In this document: piece by piece, positions 56,494 to 64,000 of the stretch
Layout of the letters: each line of letters begins with the position of its first letter
Position numbering within the stretch: position 1 is the first letter of the stretch
From: Planctomycetota bacterium
GTDB taxonomy: Bacteria > Planctomycetota > Phycisphaerae > UBA1845 > PWPN01
Direction: 5' to 3'
NCBI GenBank assembly: GCA_022711465.1
Contig: JAKLEZ010000001.1
Span: forward strand, 434,001-498,000
Length of the DNA stretch: 64,000 nucleotides
Position numbers and translations under genes: made by a program
The notes under the pieces: generated by a model
Databases searched by the model: none
Told to the model about the DNA's origin: nothing
The model's input: only the letters and a program-made list of their open reading frames with translations

Positions 56494-57351
56494 ATGAACT
56501 GCACGATCGCTCGCGTATATATCGGTCCTTATCTGGACGGCGAGCTCGCCCCCACGACTCGAAGGGATCTGGAGGACCATGCACACACATGTCCGGCCTG
56601 CGCGGCTGAGCTTGAGGCTCAACGCACCTTGGTCACCGAGTTGGAGCGATACCAGGTTGAATTGCCGGAGCATCCCCCTGCCGCTCTCTGGATGGCCATC
56701 GCAGGCCGTCTGGACGCATCACCAGCCAGAAAACGCTCCGCTGGGCTCATTCGCCTCTGGCGACGTCCGCTCGCCGCAGCCGCCAGCCTGGCTCTGTTGA
56801 TCGGCAGCGGGGTCCTTGTGGCCGCCTGGCTTCACTCCAGTGCCGCCCCGGTTCAGGCCGAGGCCGTGGACTACGACCTGCTGCTGGACAACTTGTCCAC
56901 AGACGTCGATGTGGCCGTCGATCGCTTCCTGAAGCACTACAGGGCGGAGGCCATCGGCGTTGAGCAGGCCGGCAAGCTGGCGCCGAGCCTGAGCTTCGCC
57001 CTTCCCCAGGAGTTGCCCGGCGGCTACCGCCTGTGCCAAGCCTATCGCTTGCGGTTCGGACGCACACCGGGCATTGCGGCCCGCTACCGCTCGAATGGCG
57101 ATCCCCTCGTGGTGTTCTTCCACCCGCCGGCGGCACAGACCCCCATGGGCGTCCACTGCGATTCACCCTGTGCGGCGAACTGCCCGAACGCCCGTCGCGT
57201 TCAGCACGGCCGCTGGCGTCTTGTCCACTACACCGAGCCCAGCACTTGCCACTGCGTGCTGAGCAAGTTGGACACGAACGCGCAGTTGCCAGCTGTCCTC
57301 ACGGCCATCGCCCCTCGTTTCAGCGAATGCCAGAAGGCTCGCCATCCCTGA
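56494..57351 (+). CDS. Zinc-binding anti-sigma factor with Cys-rich outer domain
   Basis: A 285-residue protein from the ATG at 56494, with GGGTGG upstream. The N-terminus is a ZAS anti-sigma domain with His29-x3-Cys33-x2-Cys36 and Cys3 as a likely fourth ligand. One membrane helix (LAAAASLALLIGSGVLVAAW, about residues 90-110) separates it from a large outer domain. That domain has an ordered core (SLSFALPQELPGGYRLCQAY, then GDPLVVFFHPPA) and a cluster of cysteines (HCDSPCAANCPN, STCHCVLS, SECQ). The outer domain could sense metal, redox or thiol stress and release the sigma factor. The domain family was not recognised. Confidence 0.85.
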   Translation: MNCTIARVYIGPYLDGELAPTTRRDLEDHAHTCPACAAELEAQRTLVTELERYQVELPEHPPAALWMAIAGRLDASPARKRSAGLIRLWRRPLAAAASLALLIGSGVLVAAWLHSSAAPVQAEAVDYDLLLDNLSTDVDVAVDRFLKHYRAEAIGVEQAGKLAPSLSFALPQELPGGYRLCQAYRLRFGRTPGIAARYRSNGDPLVVFFHPPAAQTPMGVHCDSPCAANCPNARRVQHGRWRLVHYTEPSTCHCVLSKLDTNAQLPAVLTAIAPRFSECQKARHP

Positions 57352-57539
57352 TTCCCACCGCACCACCAGGCCGGCCGGCGTGTCCGAAAGACCCGTGATC
57401 GGCCGCCGGCAGCCACCGAGGGGACACTGGGGCTGGATTCGGCTGCCGGCAGCCACGCGGATCGGAGACATTGCGACAGCGATTGGGCGCGCAGATAACA
57501 CATAACATCATGTATTGATTTAACTTACGATATAACGTG

Positions 57540-57692
57540 TTCAGTCTGCAGCGCCTGGCACGCCACGTGGCACGAAAAGATGTGGAGTCTTGGGGAGCGC
57601 AGGGGATGGAAGGGTAGAGCCCCCGACCATCCCGAGGCAATCACATCACGAAATGCTGGAAGCGGACGGCGGGGAGGCCGTCCGCTTTCGTT
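57540..57692 (+). ncRNA. Possible structured RNA in a gene-free region
   Basis: A 499-bp gap (57352-57850) holds an AT-rich patch at about 57500-57540 with TATAAC but no clear -35. It is followed by a segment with a GGGATGG/CCATCCC stem (57603-57609 with 57627-57633) and then a strong hairpin with a short T-tract. No convincing frame is present. It may be a small RNA or just a leader or remnant. Confidence 0.3.
57660..57692 (+). terminator. Rho-independent-like terminator
   Basis: AAGCGGACGGC (57660-57670), loop GGGGAG, then GCCGTCCGCTT (57677-57687) and TCGTT. Eleven perfect pairs. Confidence 0.6.
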
Positions 57693-57850
57693 GAGTGACT
57701 CGAAGGCCTGCCGTACTGCCTCCCCGGACCCAATCCCCTCTTCCGCTTCATCCGATGCGAAGCCATAATGCAGGCTGCGGCTCCGTCGCCCCGAGAATCT
57801 GGCGTGGACTGGAGACTATCGGAAGGACGACCAGACTACGCCACTGAGGT

Positions 57851-59407
57851 GTGCGAGTGAGCGATAGTACCCTCCGGATCATCGTTGATCGCGACTGCGA
57901 ACGGCCTGACACCCAGACAGGCTCCCTCCCATGGCCCGGCATGATGGCGTTTCTGACTGCGTGGCTTTTGCCAGCCACCACCGCCCGGCACACGCGCACT
58001 CTGCCGCTGCTCCACGCCTACGGCGTTCATCTGCTGGCCGGCGTGGCAACCTTCCTCCTCATCGTCGCGCTGGTTGGGATCGACGAACGACGCGACGTCA
58101 CCACGGTCCTGGCAAACGACATTCTCCGCGAGTTCGACCGTGACTGGCAGGAGGCTCTGCTGATCACCATGCTCGTTGTCTTTCTGGTGGAGGGTGGCTT
58201 TCTGGCTCTGGCGCTCGTCGTGCTGCCCTGGGGCGCAGCCGACGAGCCGCTCCGATCGAGTTGGGCGCACGCCCTGCGGCACACATGGCTGCACAGCACG
58301 CACGCTTTGCCCGCAGTTCTGATCATCGGCCTTCTGGTCATCGGTAACGATCACATGGGCCGCGCGTACAACAGCAGGCCTCAGACCATTCCCGTTCCCA
58401 CCTTCACCATGCCGCCTGCTGCTCCAACCCCCCCGCTCAATCCGACGACCCAGCAGTCCAACGACTATCAGAAGGCCTTTGCTGACTGGCAAAAGCAGGT
58501 CAATGATACCAGCAGGCAATACACTGAGGCGTGGCGGACATACCACCAAAGCAGGCCGTTCCTGATTCGATACGGCGAGGTTTTTGTGGTCCAGATCGGC
58601 TTCTTTGTGGGAGTCTGGGTTCTCTGGGCGTTGTTCCGGGCGGTCGGTGCCGCCCGGCCGATCGCGCCCATCCAGAGACCGCCCACATGTGAGTTCTGCG
58701 GGTACAATCTTGTCGCCACGCCCTCCAACAGCCGCTGCCCGGAATGTGGAGAGCTTGTGGCAGCGTCGTTGGGGCCGAGCGTTCGGCCCGGCCCGGCTTG
58801 GGAACGACGGCAGGACCTCGGTACCCTGCGGGCGTGGTGGGAAACGGAATCACAGCCGATCCTGAGCCCCGGCCGGTTCGGCCGCACGGTGAGGGTGTGC
58901 TCGCTGAACATGGCCCATCGTCTGTTCCTGGTCGGTCATCTACCCATCGTGTTTGTGGCCGCGGGTGCAGCCACCGTTCTCAGCAGCCTGGCCATGTCGT
59001 CAGGCTCCCTGTGGGAGGAGGATGACGGCATCATCCTCTGGGGGGTTGCCCCGATGCTCGGCATCACGAGCGCCGCCGCCTGTCTGGCCCTGGCGATGCT
59101 GGCGGCCGCGTTCGTAGGCCTGATCCACACGCTGCACCAGAAGCGCAACCTGCTCCCCGCCACAGCCAAGATCGGCTCGTATCTCGCCGGCTATCTCACA
59201 CTTTGGGTGTGCTTTGCGTCCGCGTGGTGTGTTCTGACCTGCATGCTGATCAAAGCGAGGGTTTTCAACGTTTGGCGACGGCCGTACGGCATCCCCGAGG
59301 AGTTCCTGGCCTTTTCCTTCTGGGCCGGGCCCACGCTGGCAGGGTTTCTCGTCTACGTGGTCTTGCTGTGGAAGGCGACCTCCTCCACCCGGCACGCCAA
59401 CAATTGA
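57851..59407 (+). CDS. Membrane protein with a zinc ribbon
   Basis: A 518-residue protein from a GTG start; the N-terminal 30 residues are uncertain and an ATG near MMAFLTAWLLP is an alternative. Six or more membrane helices are spread over its length (HLLAGVATFLLIVALVGI, LLITMLVVFLVEGGFLALAL, FVVQIGFFVGVWVLWALFRA, GWVLT-like helices near the end). In the middle is a zinc ribbon, C-EFCGYNL, then CPECGEL. This motif is frequent in planctomycete proteins of unknown function. A Pro/Thr-rich loop lies before it. No catalytic motif was seen. Confidence 0.75.
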   Translation: MRVSDSTLRIIVDRDCERPDTQTGSLPWPGMMAFLTAWLLPATTARHTRTLPLLHAYGVHLLAGVATFLLIVALVGIDERRDVTTVLANDILREFDRDWQEALLITMLVVFLVEGGFLALALVVLPWGAADEPLRSSWAHALRHTWLHSTHALPAVLIIGLLVIGNDHMGRAYNSRPQTIPVPTFTMPPAAPTPPLNPTTQQSNDYQKAFADWQKQVNDTSRQYTEAWRTYHQSRPFLIRYGEVFVVQIGFFVGVWVLWALFRAVGAARPIAPIQRPPTCEFCGYNLVATPSNSRCPECGELVAASLGPSVRPGPAWERRQDLGTLRAWWETESQPILSPGRFGRTVRVCSLNMAHRLFLVGHLPIVFVAAGAATVLSSLAMSSGSLWEEDDGIILWGVAPMLGITSAAACLALAMLAAAFVGLIHTLHQKRNLLPATAKIGSYLAGYLTLWVCFASAWCVLTCMLIKARVFNVWRRPYGIPEEFLAFSFWAGPTLAGFLVYVVLLWKATSSTRHANN

Positions 59408-59456
59408 CTCCCGCTACAGCAGCTACGGCTTTCGACCAGTCAGCGTTGTCGCCCGA

Positions 59457-60500
59457 CTAGCCGCCCCGCTCCAGGCTCAGCAGCCGAGCCTGCTGCTCCG
59501 CGGCCGCCTTCTGCTCGGCGATCTTCTTCCGCTCCAGATCGTCCTTCGGATCTAGACGAGGTTCCCAGTCAAAGGACCTGAACTCCCAGGTGAGTCGGTC
59601 GCCGTCGCACCGGAAGACCGTGTAGCCGGGTCCGGAGCCGGTCCAGCTACCGGCCCACCACGCACCGCTGGCCGCCGGGCTGGTCACGTACCAGACGCCG
59701 TTGAAGTGATACTCCTCGGCCCGATGACTGTGTCCCTGGAGGAGAGCCTTCACCTGGTGACGTTCGAGGACGGTGCGAAGGTCCTTCGTGTCCCAGATCA
59801 CCATGCTCCCGTCCATGGCTTTGGCATTCGGATCGCCGGTTATCTGGCCCTCATTGCAGAATGCCGCGATGTGGGTCACGGCCACCGTTGGCTTGCCGAC
59901 GGCCTTTCCCAGATCACGGCCCAGCCATCCCAACTGCTCCCGGCCGATGCGTGGCTCATAGGTCGGTCCGTCCTTGCCCTGAACCGGGTGAATGCAGTCC
60001 AGGACAACGAAGTGCCACCCGCCGTGATCGAAGCTGTAGTGACTCTTCTCCCAGCCGAGGGCATGCATGATCTGCTTCTTGCCCAGGCCGGGGTCGTCGA
60101 GGCTGACTTTCCGCCGCGCGGACCAGCCCAAAACATCATGGTTGCCCATGCAGTTGTAGTATGGGATGCCCAGCGAATCGGTGATCTCCTTGTAGAGGCG
60201 GATCTGCTCAATGAATACGGCCTTCTCGGTGTAGTTGCCGTCGAAAGCGAGGTCGCCGCCGGTCAGCACGAAATCCGGTCGAGGCGCCAAGGCACGGATG
60301 GACGCGATGCATTTTCGGTAGCCCTCGTGTCCCTGCCGCCTGGTGGTCACATGCATGTCGGTCAGATGGACGAAGGTGAACGGTCTGGCCGTCGATTCGC
60401 CGGCCTGAGCGGCGGGCAGTATCGATCGACGACCCGGCAGCAGGGCCGCGGCCCCAGCGACACAAGCACCGGCGATGAACTGGCGTCGCGTCGTACCCAT
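59457..60500 (-). CDS. Tat-exported calcineurin-like phosphoesterase
   Basis: A 347-residue protein with GGGAGGTGCCC just before the ATG at 60500 and a twin-arginine signal (RRQFIAGACVAGAAALLPG). The metallophosphoesterase domain has its motifs in order: LTDMHV, GGDLAFDG, GNHDVLGW, VTHIAAF and GHSHRAEE, with the dinuclear-metal ligands intact. The C-terminal tail is charged and helical (DDLERKKIAEQKAAAEQQAR). It is likely to cleave phosphate esters outside the cytoplasm. An upstream extension to 60776 was rejected. It is divergent from ferritin. Confidence 0.9.
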   Translation of the reverse strand: MGTTRRQFIAGACVAGAAALLPGRRSILPAAQAGESTARPFTFVHLTDMHVTTRRQGHEGYRKCIASIRALAPRPDFVLTGGDLAFDGNYTEKAVFIEQIRLYKEITDSLGIPYYNCMGNHDVLGWSARRKVSLDDPGLGKKQIMHALGWEKSHYSFDHGGWHFVVLDCIHPVQGKDGPTYEPRIGREQLGWLGRDLGKAVGKPTVAVTHIAAFCNEGQITGDPNAKAMDGSMVIWDTKDLRTVLERHQVKALLQGHSHRAEEYHFNGVWYVTSPAASGAWWAGSWTGSGPGYTVFRCDGDRLTWEFRSFDWEPRLDPKDDLERKKIAEQKAAAEQQARLLSLERGG

Positions 60501-60644
60501 GGGCACCTCCCGCAAAGAACAGGGCCGACAGGCCCACTGGCCGCCGGCGGAATCGCCGCCGGCGATGCCCATTCTACGGCCGCGTCCGAGCCAAACCAAC
60601 CCTCCGGCGTCATGCCCCGCAAGCGGGACATTTCCGCCAATCCC

Positions 60645-60673
60645 CTGCCAAGTCGTGGACAGACGCCTATAAT
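60645..60673 (+). promoter_or_regulatory. Promoter for the ferritin gene
   Basis: CTGCCA (60645-60650, 4 of 6), a 17-bp spacer and a perfect TATAAT (60668-60673). It gives a leader of about 50 nt. No clear iron-box was recognised. Confidence 0.5.
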
Positions 60674-60732
60674 GCCACGTTTGCAGGACAGACTGCCTGC
60701 AGCGTTCCTTACTGCGAAAGGGAGAATACCAC

Positions 60733-61227
60733 ATGATCACCGACAAGATGGCGAAGGCACTCAGCGAGCAAGTCAACTTCGAGCTCAGTTCGGCTTATCT
60801 TTACCTGGCCATGGGTGCCCAGTTCGAGGCCGACAACCTGCCGGGGTTTGCCCACTGGATGAAAGCTCAGTACCAGGAAGAAACCAGTCACGGCATGAAG
60901 CTGTTCAACTACCTGGCCGACCGCGGCGGACGAGTCACGCTCAACACCATTGCCAAGCCGGCCCCGGAGTTCGGCACCCCGCTGGAGGTCTTCAAAACCG
61001 TTCTGGCCCACGAACGCAAGGTAACCGCGGCCATCCACGCTCTCTACGAGCTGGCCATGGCGGAGAAGGATTACGCGACCCAGTCGCACCTGCAGTGGTT
61101 CATCAACGAGCAGGTCGAGGAAGAGAAGAACGCCGAGGATATCATTCGGCAACTCGAAGCCCTTGGCGACAAGCGGCATCTGCTGATGATGCTCGATCAC
61201 CGGCTGGGCGAGCGCAAGGTGGGCTGA
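60733..61227 (+). CDS. Ferritin (bacterial non-haem type)
   Basis: Iron-storage protein that oxidises and stores iron in a 24-subunit shell. The 164-residue four-helix protein has the ferroxidase ligands in NFELSSAYLYLAM, EETSHGMKLFNYL, VFKTVLAHERKVTAAIHALY and QWFINEQVEEEKNAEDI. Length and motifs fit bacterial FtnA. GGGAGA lies upstream of the ATG, and a perfect TATAAT sits about 60 bp before. It is the only iron-storage gene in the window. Confidence 0.95.
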   Translation: MITDKMAKALSEQVNFELSSAYLYLAMGAQFEADNLPGFAHWMKAQYQEETSHGMKLFNYLADRGGRVTLNTIAKPAPEFGTPLEVFKTVLAHERKVTAAIHALYELAMAEKDYATQSHLQWFINEQVEEEKNAEDIIRQLEALGDKRHLLMMLDHRLGERKVG

Positions 61228-61265
61228 TCGCTCGCGAATGGCTCAAGCCGACGGCTGCCGCGGAG

Positions 61266-61301
61266 CGGGTCATCCGCCGGCGACCCGGTCGTGATGACCC
61301 G
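61266..61301. terminator. Inverted repeat between convergent genes
   Basis: CGGGTCATC (61266-61274) pairs perfectly with GATGACCCG (61293-61301). No T-run is present. It may end both converging transcripts. Confidence 0.35.
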
Positions 61302-61386
61302 TCCTGCATGGCTTCCCGCAAGTTGCGTTTGCAGGTGGATTCAATGCGCTCTTCTTGTGGTTGGCCACGGATCTGAGTAGCCGTGG

Positions 61387-62466
61387 TCAGTCCGTCCCCA
61401 GCTCCACCAGCTTGCCAGTCGCGATGCTCTGGTGGATACCGCAGAGGATGCGTGTGGTCTCCAGGCCGTCCTGACCGTCGGGGTACTTGCCCTGGAGGTC
61501 GGTGAGTCTGCCGCCACACTTGAGGAACGCGATGTTCTCGACCAGGTCGGCGATGGACTCGAAGCCGTAACCGCTGTAGCGCGGATTGCCCAACTTGTCC
61601 CTGGAATAAAGCTTGAAGCCGAGATTCAGCGTCTCGTGGGTGCGGTCCTTGAAACACCCTTCGGCACCACGGTCCTGGGAATCGACCTCCAGGATACCCT
61701 CGGTGCCGATCACCCGGATGCCCTGATTGACGATGGCCTCGAAGCCGCTGGGCAGCACCCAGGACGTATCCAACGCGAAGCTGACGTCGTCTTCGAAATC
61801 GATCTTGGCCTGCACACAGTCGAAGGTGTCCACGCCCAGCGACTTGAGCTTGTTCTTGACGCCGGTCGCATAGACCCGACGGCCCTTCTTGCGGCCGATG
61901 AGCCAGCGAAACAGGTCGACGAAGTGGGCGCCGAGGAACCAGGCGGGCGAGGACTTGCACGCCCAGTTCGGCCACCAGTCGCGGGGCACCTCGACGCGAT
62001 CCTCCATCCAGGCGTACCCGTAGAGGGGCTTGCCCAGTTTGCCGGTCTCGATCGACTCGCGGAGGGCCATGTGATACGGGTCGTAGCGCTTGTGGAAATC
62101 GACCTCGAGCAATCGTTCGGCCTTGCGGGCCGCAGCGATCATTTCCCTGCAGCCTTCGACGGTGACGTCCATGGGCTTTTCGACCAGGACGTGACAGCCG
62201 GCCTCGAGAGCGGCCAGGACAATCGGCAGATGCGTCGGGTCCGGCGTGACCACAGAGACGCCGTCGAGGTGTTCCCTGGCGAACATCTCGCGATAGTCCC
62301 TGTAGGTCTTCACGCCGTACTGTTCGCGGCGTTTGGCCAGCAGGTTCTCGTTCAGGTCGGCCAGGGATACCAGTTCACACCGTCCCCCGCGCTGACACTG
62401 CGAGAAGGTCTGAAGGTGCATCTCGCCGAAGATGCCACCACCCACCACTCCGATCCGGATCGCCAT
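61387..62466 (-). CDS. Gfo/Idh/MocA-family oxidoreductase
   Basis: A 359-residue NAD(P)-dependent sugar-type dehydrogenase. The N-terminal Rossmann motif is RIGVVGGGIFGEMHLQTFSQ, the cofactor region includes VSVVTPDPTHLPIVLAALEA, and CHVLVEKPMDVTVEGC holds the catalytic Glu-Lys-Pro. The C-terminal domain has DFHKRYDPYHMALRESIETG and FLGAHFVDLFRWLIG. AGGAG lies about 7 nt upstream of the start. The substrate is not predictable; many planctomycetes carry large sets of these enzymes. Confidence 0.92.
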   Translation of the reverse strand: MAIRIGVVGGGIFGEMHLQTFSQCQRGGRCELVSLADLNENLLAKRREQYGVKTYRDYREMFAREHLDGVSVVTPDPTHLPIVLAALEAGCHVLVEKPMDVTVEGCREMIAAARKAERLLEVDFHKRYDPYHMALRESIETGKLGKPLYGYAWMEDRVEVPRDWWPNWACKSSPAWFLGAHFVDLFRWLIGRKKGRRVYATGVKNKLKSLGVDTFDCVQAKIDFEDDVSFALDTSWVLPSGFEAIVNQGIRVIGTEGILEVDSQDRGAEGCFKDRTHETLNLGFKLYSRDKLGNPRYSGYGFESIADLVENIAFLKCGGRLTDLQGKYPDGQDGLETTRILCGIHQSIATGKLVELGTD

Positions 62467-62503
62467 GGGATCGTCTCCTGAATGTGCCGTCCTTGGAAGG
62501 CTC

Positions 62504-64000
62504 CTACCGCTTCACCGCCTGCCGGGCTCGGTCGGACCAGGGCGCCGCGTTGGGATAGCTGCGCAGGAGTTCCGAATAGAGATCCGCGGCCGAGTCGGAA
62601 TCACCCGCCGCCCTCCGGATCTCTGCGCAGCGAAACAGACACTCCGGGGCCAGGCGGCTCGTCGGGAAGTGAACCACGACCCGCATGAACGCCAGCCCGG
62701 CCCGCCGGGCGTTCTGCTGGGCTGCGCCACCGGTCTCCTGGTCGCTCTTGAGCAGGTAGGCCCGGCCTTCCCAGTAGAACAGCTCCGCCTGGACCGGCCC
62801 AGCTGGCTTGTTCCGCAAGGCGGCGAGCCGAACCAGAGCCTCATCGCCCTTACCGCTGTTGACCAGGAACTCGATCTCCGCCAACGGCGTCTTCACGACC
62901 TGCCCGGGATCAGCCACGGCCTGTGCCGTAGCTGGCACACGAGCGGGTGCGGTGGCCGGCACCCGAGCCGGCACGGTGGCCGGAACGCGGGCTGGCAGGC
63001 TGGCTGGTACGCGAGCCGGGGCGGTAGCCGGAACACGGGCGGGTACGGGGGCGGGTGCCGTGATTGGCACACGGGCCGGCATCAGAGCAGGCGCAGTGGC
63101 TGGCACACGAGCCGGTACGGTGGCTGGTACGCGAGCCGGGGCGGCAGCCGGAACACGGGCGGGTACGGGGGCGGGTGCCGTGATTGGCACACGGGCCGGC
63201 ATCAGAGCAGGCGCAGTGGCTGGCACACGAGCCGGTACGGCGGCCGGAACGCGGGCTGGCAGGGTGGCTGGTACGCGAGCCGGGGCGGCAGCCGGAACGT
63301 GGGCGGGTACGGGGGCGGGTGCCGTGATTGGCACACGGGCCGGCATCAGAGCAGGCGCGGTGGCTGGCACACGAGCGGGTACGGTGGCCGGCACCCGAGC
63401 CGGTACGGGAGCCGGTGCGGTGGTTGACGCAGAGGGCGTGACGAGGGCCGGCACCCTGGCCGGCACGCGGCCCGACACGGGCGCGGGGGCGGAGGTCGGC
63501 GCCGTGCTCGGCGGCTTGACACTCACGGCCAACGGCCGCTTCTGCCCGGGCCAGGTTGACCGCCACCGGAGCAACGATTCGCCTACCGCGGTACCGCGAG
63601 ACCTCTCGATGGCCGCATCGACCGCTGCGAAGGCCGCAGGCATGACGATCGAATCCGCGACCGGCACGCGGGTGGGTCTGAGGCTCTCGACGATTTCCGG
63701 CATCCTCTCGAGCACGGCCACATAGTGGGCCACGGCGTGGTCGAACCGGCCGTCCATGTCGCACACCCTGATCAGTCGGCAGCGGACCAAGAGGGCGCGA
63801 TCCAGGGACTCGCCGGTCTGAACCGGAGTCTTGGCGAGCAGCCTCCCGTAGTCTTCCGCCGCCTGTCGGAAGGCCCCGTCCTGTTGCTGCTTCTCCGCCC
63901 GGTTGAATGCATCCCAGCCGGCGATCTGCAGGTAGGTCACCTGTTCGAGCGGCTGCTCGACTTCCCGGCCGCTCGACAGACGATACACGATCTTCCCGGC
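62504..64000 (-). CDS. TPR-like protein with long Pro/Ala/Arg/Val repeat (5' partial)
   Basis: The frame enters from the right edge of the window and ends at TAG 62504-62506, so the start lies outside; about 498 residues are visible. The visible N-terminus (GKIVYRLSSGREVEQPL) and the next helices (GAFRQAAEDYGRLLAKTPVQ) resemble planctomycete TPR proteins. The middle, about 170 residues, is a low-complexity repeat of PARVPATAPA and LMPARVPITAPAPV. The C-terminus returns to TPR-like helices (GLAFMRVVVHFPTSRLAPEC, then a DSDSAADLYSELLRSYPNAA segment). It probably acts as a protein-protein scaffold in the envelope. Confidence 0.78.
   Translation of the reverse strand, partial: AGKIVYRLSSGREVEQPLEQVTYLQIAGWDAFNRAEKQQQDGAFRQAAEDYGRLLAKTPVQTGESLDRALLVRCRLIRVCDMDGRFDHAVAHYVAVLERMPEIVESLRPTRVPVADSIVMPAAFAAVDAAIERSRGTAVGESLLRWRSTWPGQKRPLAVSVKPPSTAPTSAPAPVSGRVPARVPALVTPSASTTAPAPVPARVPATVPARVPATAPALMPARVPITAPAPVPAHVPAAAPARVPATLPARVPAAVPARVPATAPALMPARVPITAPAPVPARVPAAAPARVPATVPARVPATAPALMPARVPITAPAPVPARVPATAPARVPASLPARVPATVPARVPATAPARVPATAQAVADPGQVVKTPLAEIEFLVNSGKGDEALVRLAALRNKPAGPVQAELFYWEGRAYLLKSDQETGGAAQQNARRAGLAFMRVVVHFPTSRLAPECLFRCAEIRRAAGDSDSAADLYSELLRSYPNAAPWSDRARQAVKR
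63001..63384 (-). repeat. Three 120-bp tandem units (40-residue PARV repeat)
   Basis: 63001-63120 and 63121-63240 are almost identical 120-bp units (one difference seen); 63265-63384 is a third copy set off by a 24-bp insertion. Within each, a 12-bp period encodes four-residue blocks such as PARV and PATA. Confidence 0.85.

Noticed and set aside
59706..61376. A 556-codon plus-strand frame spanning the Tat phosphoesterase and ferritin
   Set aside because: It overlaps two well-supported genes out of frame and shows no features.
63001..63384. Tandem repeats that might suggest a CRISPR array
   Set aside because: The 120-bp units lie in frame inside a coding sequence, with 12-bp sub-periods and no unique spacers. 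The 42-bp units at 55003-55086 are coding as well.
62808..63725. A plus-strand frame of GTRAGAVAGTRAGT-type repeats
   Set aside because: It is the reverse-strand reading of the PARV repeat; the minus strand has TPR-like domains on both sides.

Overview
The window is high-GC DNA from a bacterium that looks like a member of the Planctomycetota, most likely Phycisphaerae-like. This is inference from gene content. The clues are tandem pilin-like proteins with the [20 protein letters not shown] leader and an LPSLxRAREL continuation, a membrane protein with a C-x2-CGYNL...CPECG zinc ribbon, PTSQPTS-type low-complexity tails, a DapL-type lysine route, and many secreted or Tat-exported proteins of unknown function. 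No rRNA, tRNA, CRISPR array or complete insertion sequence was seen.

Layout. 1-4.7 kb: end of an unknown protein, rhamnulokinase, a GxxExxY protein bounded by inverted repeats, and purH. 4.9-10.3 kb: a beta-propeller protein, then a short cell-shape cluster (coiled-coil membrane protein, small membrane protein, mreB, mreC). 10.3-16.5 kb: divergent dapL and argB, a secreted phosphoesterase, a repeat-filled non-coding stretch of about 1 kb, and a di-haem cytochrome peroxidase-like protein. 16.8-23 kb: Tat-exported aldo/keto reductase with a ferredoxin domain, then mfd with an overlapping peptidyl-prolyl isomerase lipoprotein. 23-26 kb: two paralogous pilin-like proteins, each with its own promoter and a leader of more than 400 nt. 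26-28 kb: a promoter-plus-terminator RNA element directly ahead of xseB, then a cysteine desulfurase. 27.8-39.2 kb, minus strand: an Mla-type lipid transport operon (mlaE-F-D) downstream of a full F-type ATP synthase operon with a GDSL hydrolase gene inserted between atpG and atpD. 39.5-46 kb: a CarH-like B12-domain protein lacking key ligands, then three genes (DUF6599-like, DUF362, polyferredoxin membrane protein) that look like an electron-transfer unit.

46-51.8 kb: glycogen-synthase-like glycosyltransferase, panE, truD, a coiled-coil lipoprotein and a HAD phosphatase. 52-57.4 kb: two secreted Gly/Ser/Ala-rich repeat proteins, a secreted protein of unknown function, a secreted cysteine-repeat protein, and, divergent from it, an ECF sigma factor with a zinc-binding anti-sigma factor whose outer domain is also cysteine-rich. 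57.5-64 kb: a possible structured RNA, a membrane protein, a Tat phosphoesterase, ferritin, a Gfo/Idh/MocA oxidoreductase, and a TPR-like protein with a long Pro/Ala/Arg/Val repeat that runs off the right edge.

The most interesting items are the leader or small RNA ahead of xseB, the cysteine-repeat protein with its adjacent sigma/anti-sigma pair, the CarH-like domain without its axial histidine, and several dispersed repeat families (CGCCAAG inverted repeats, GCGGTCA heptamers, a G-rich heptamer array, and a hairpin repeat near 14.7 kb).
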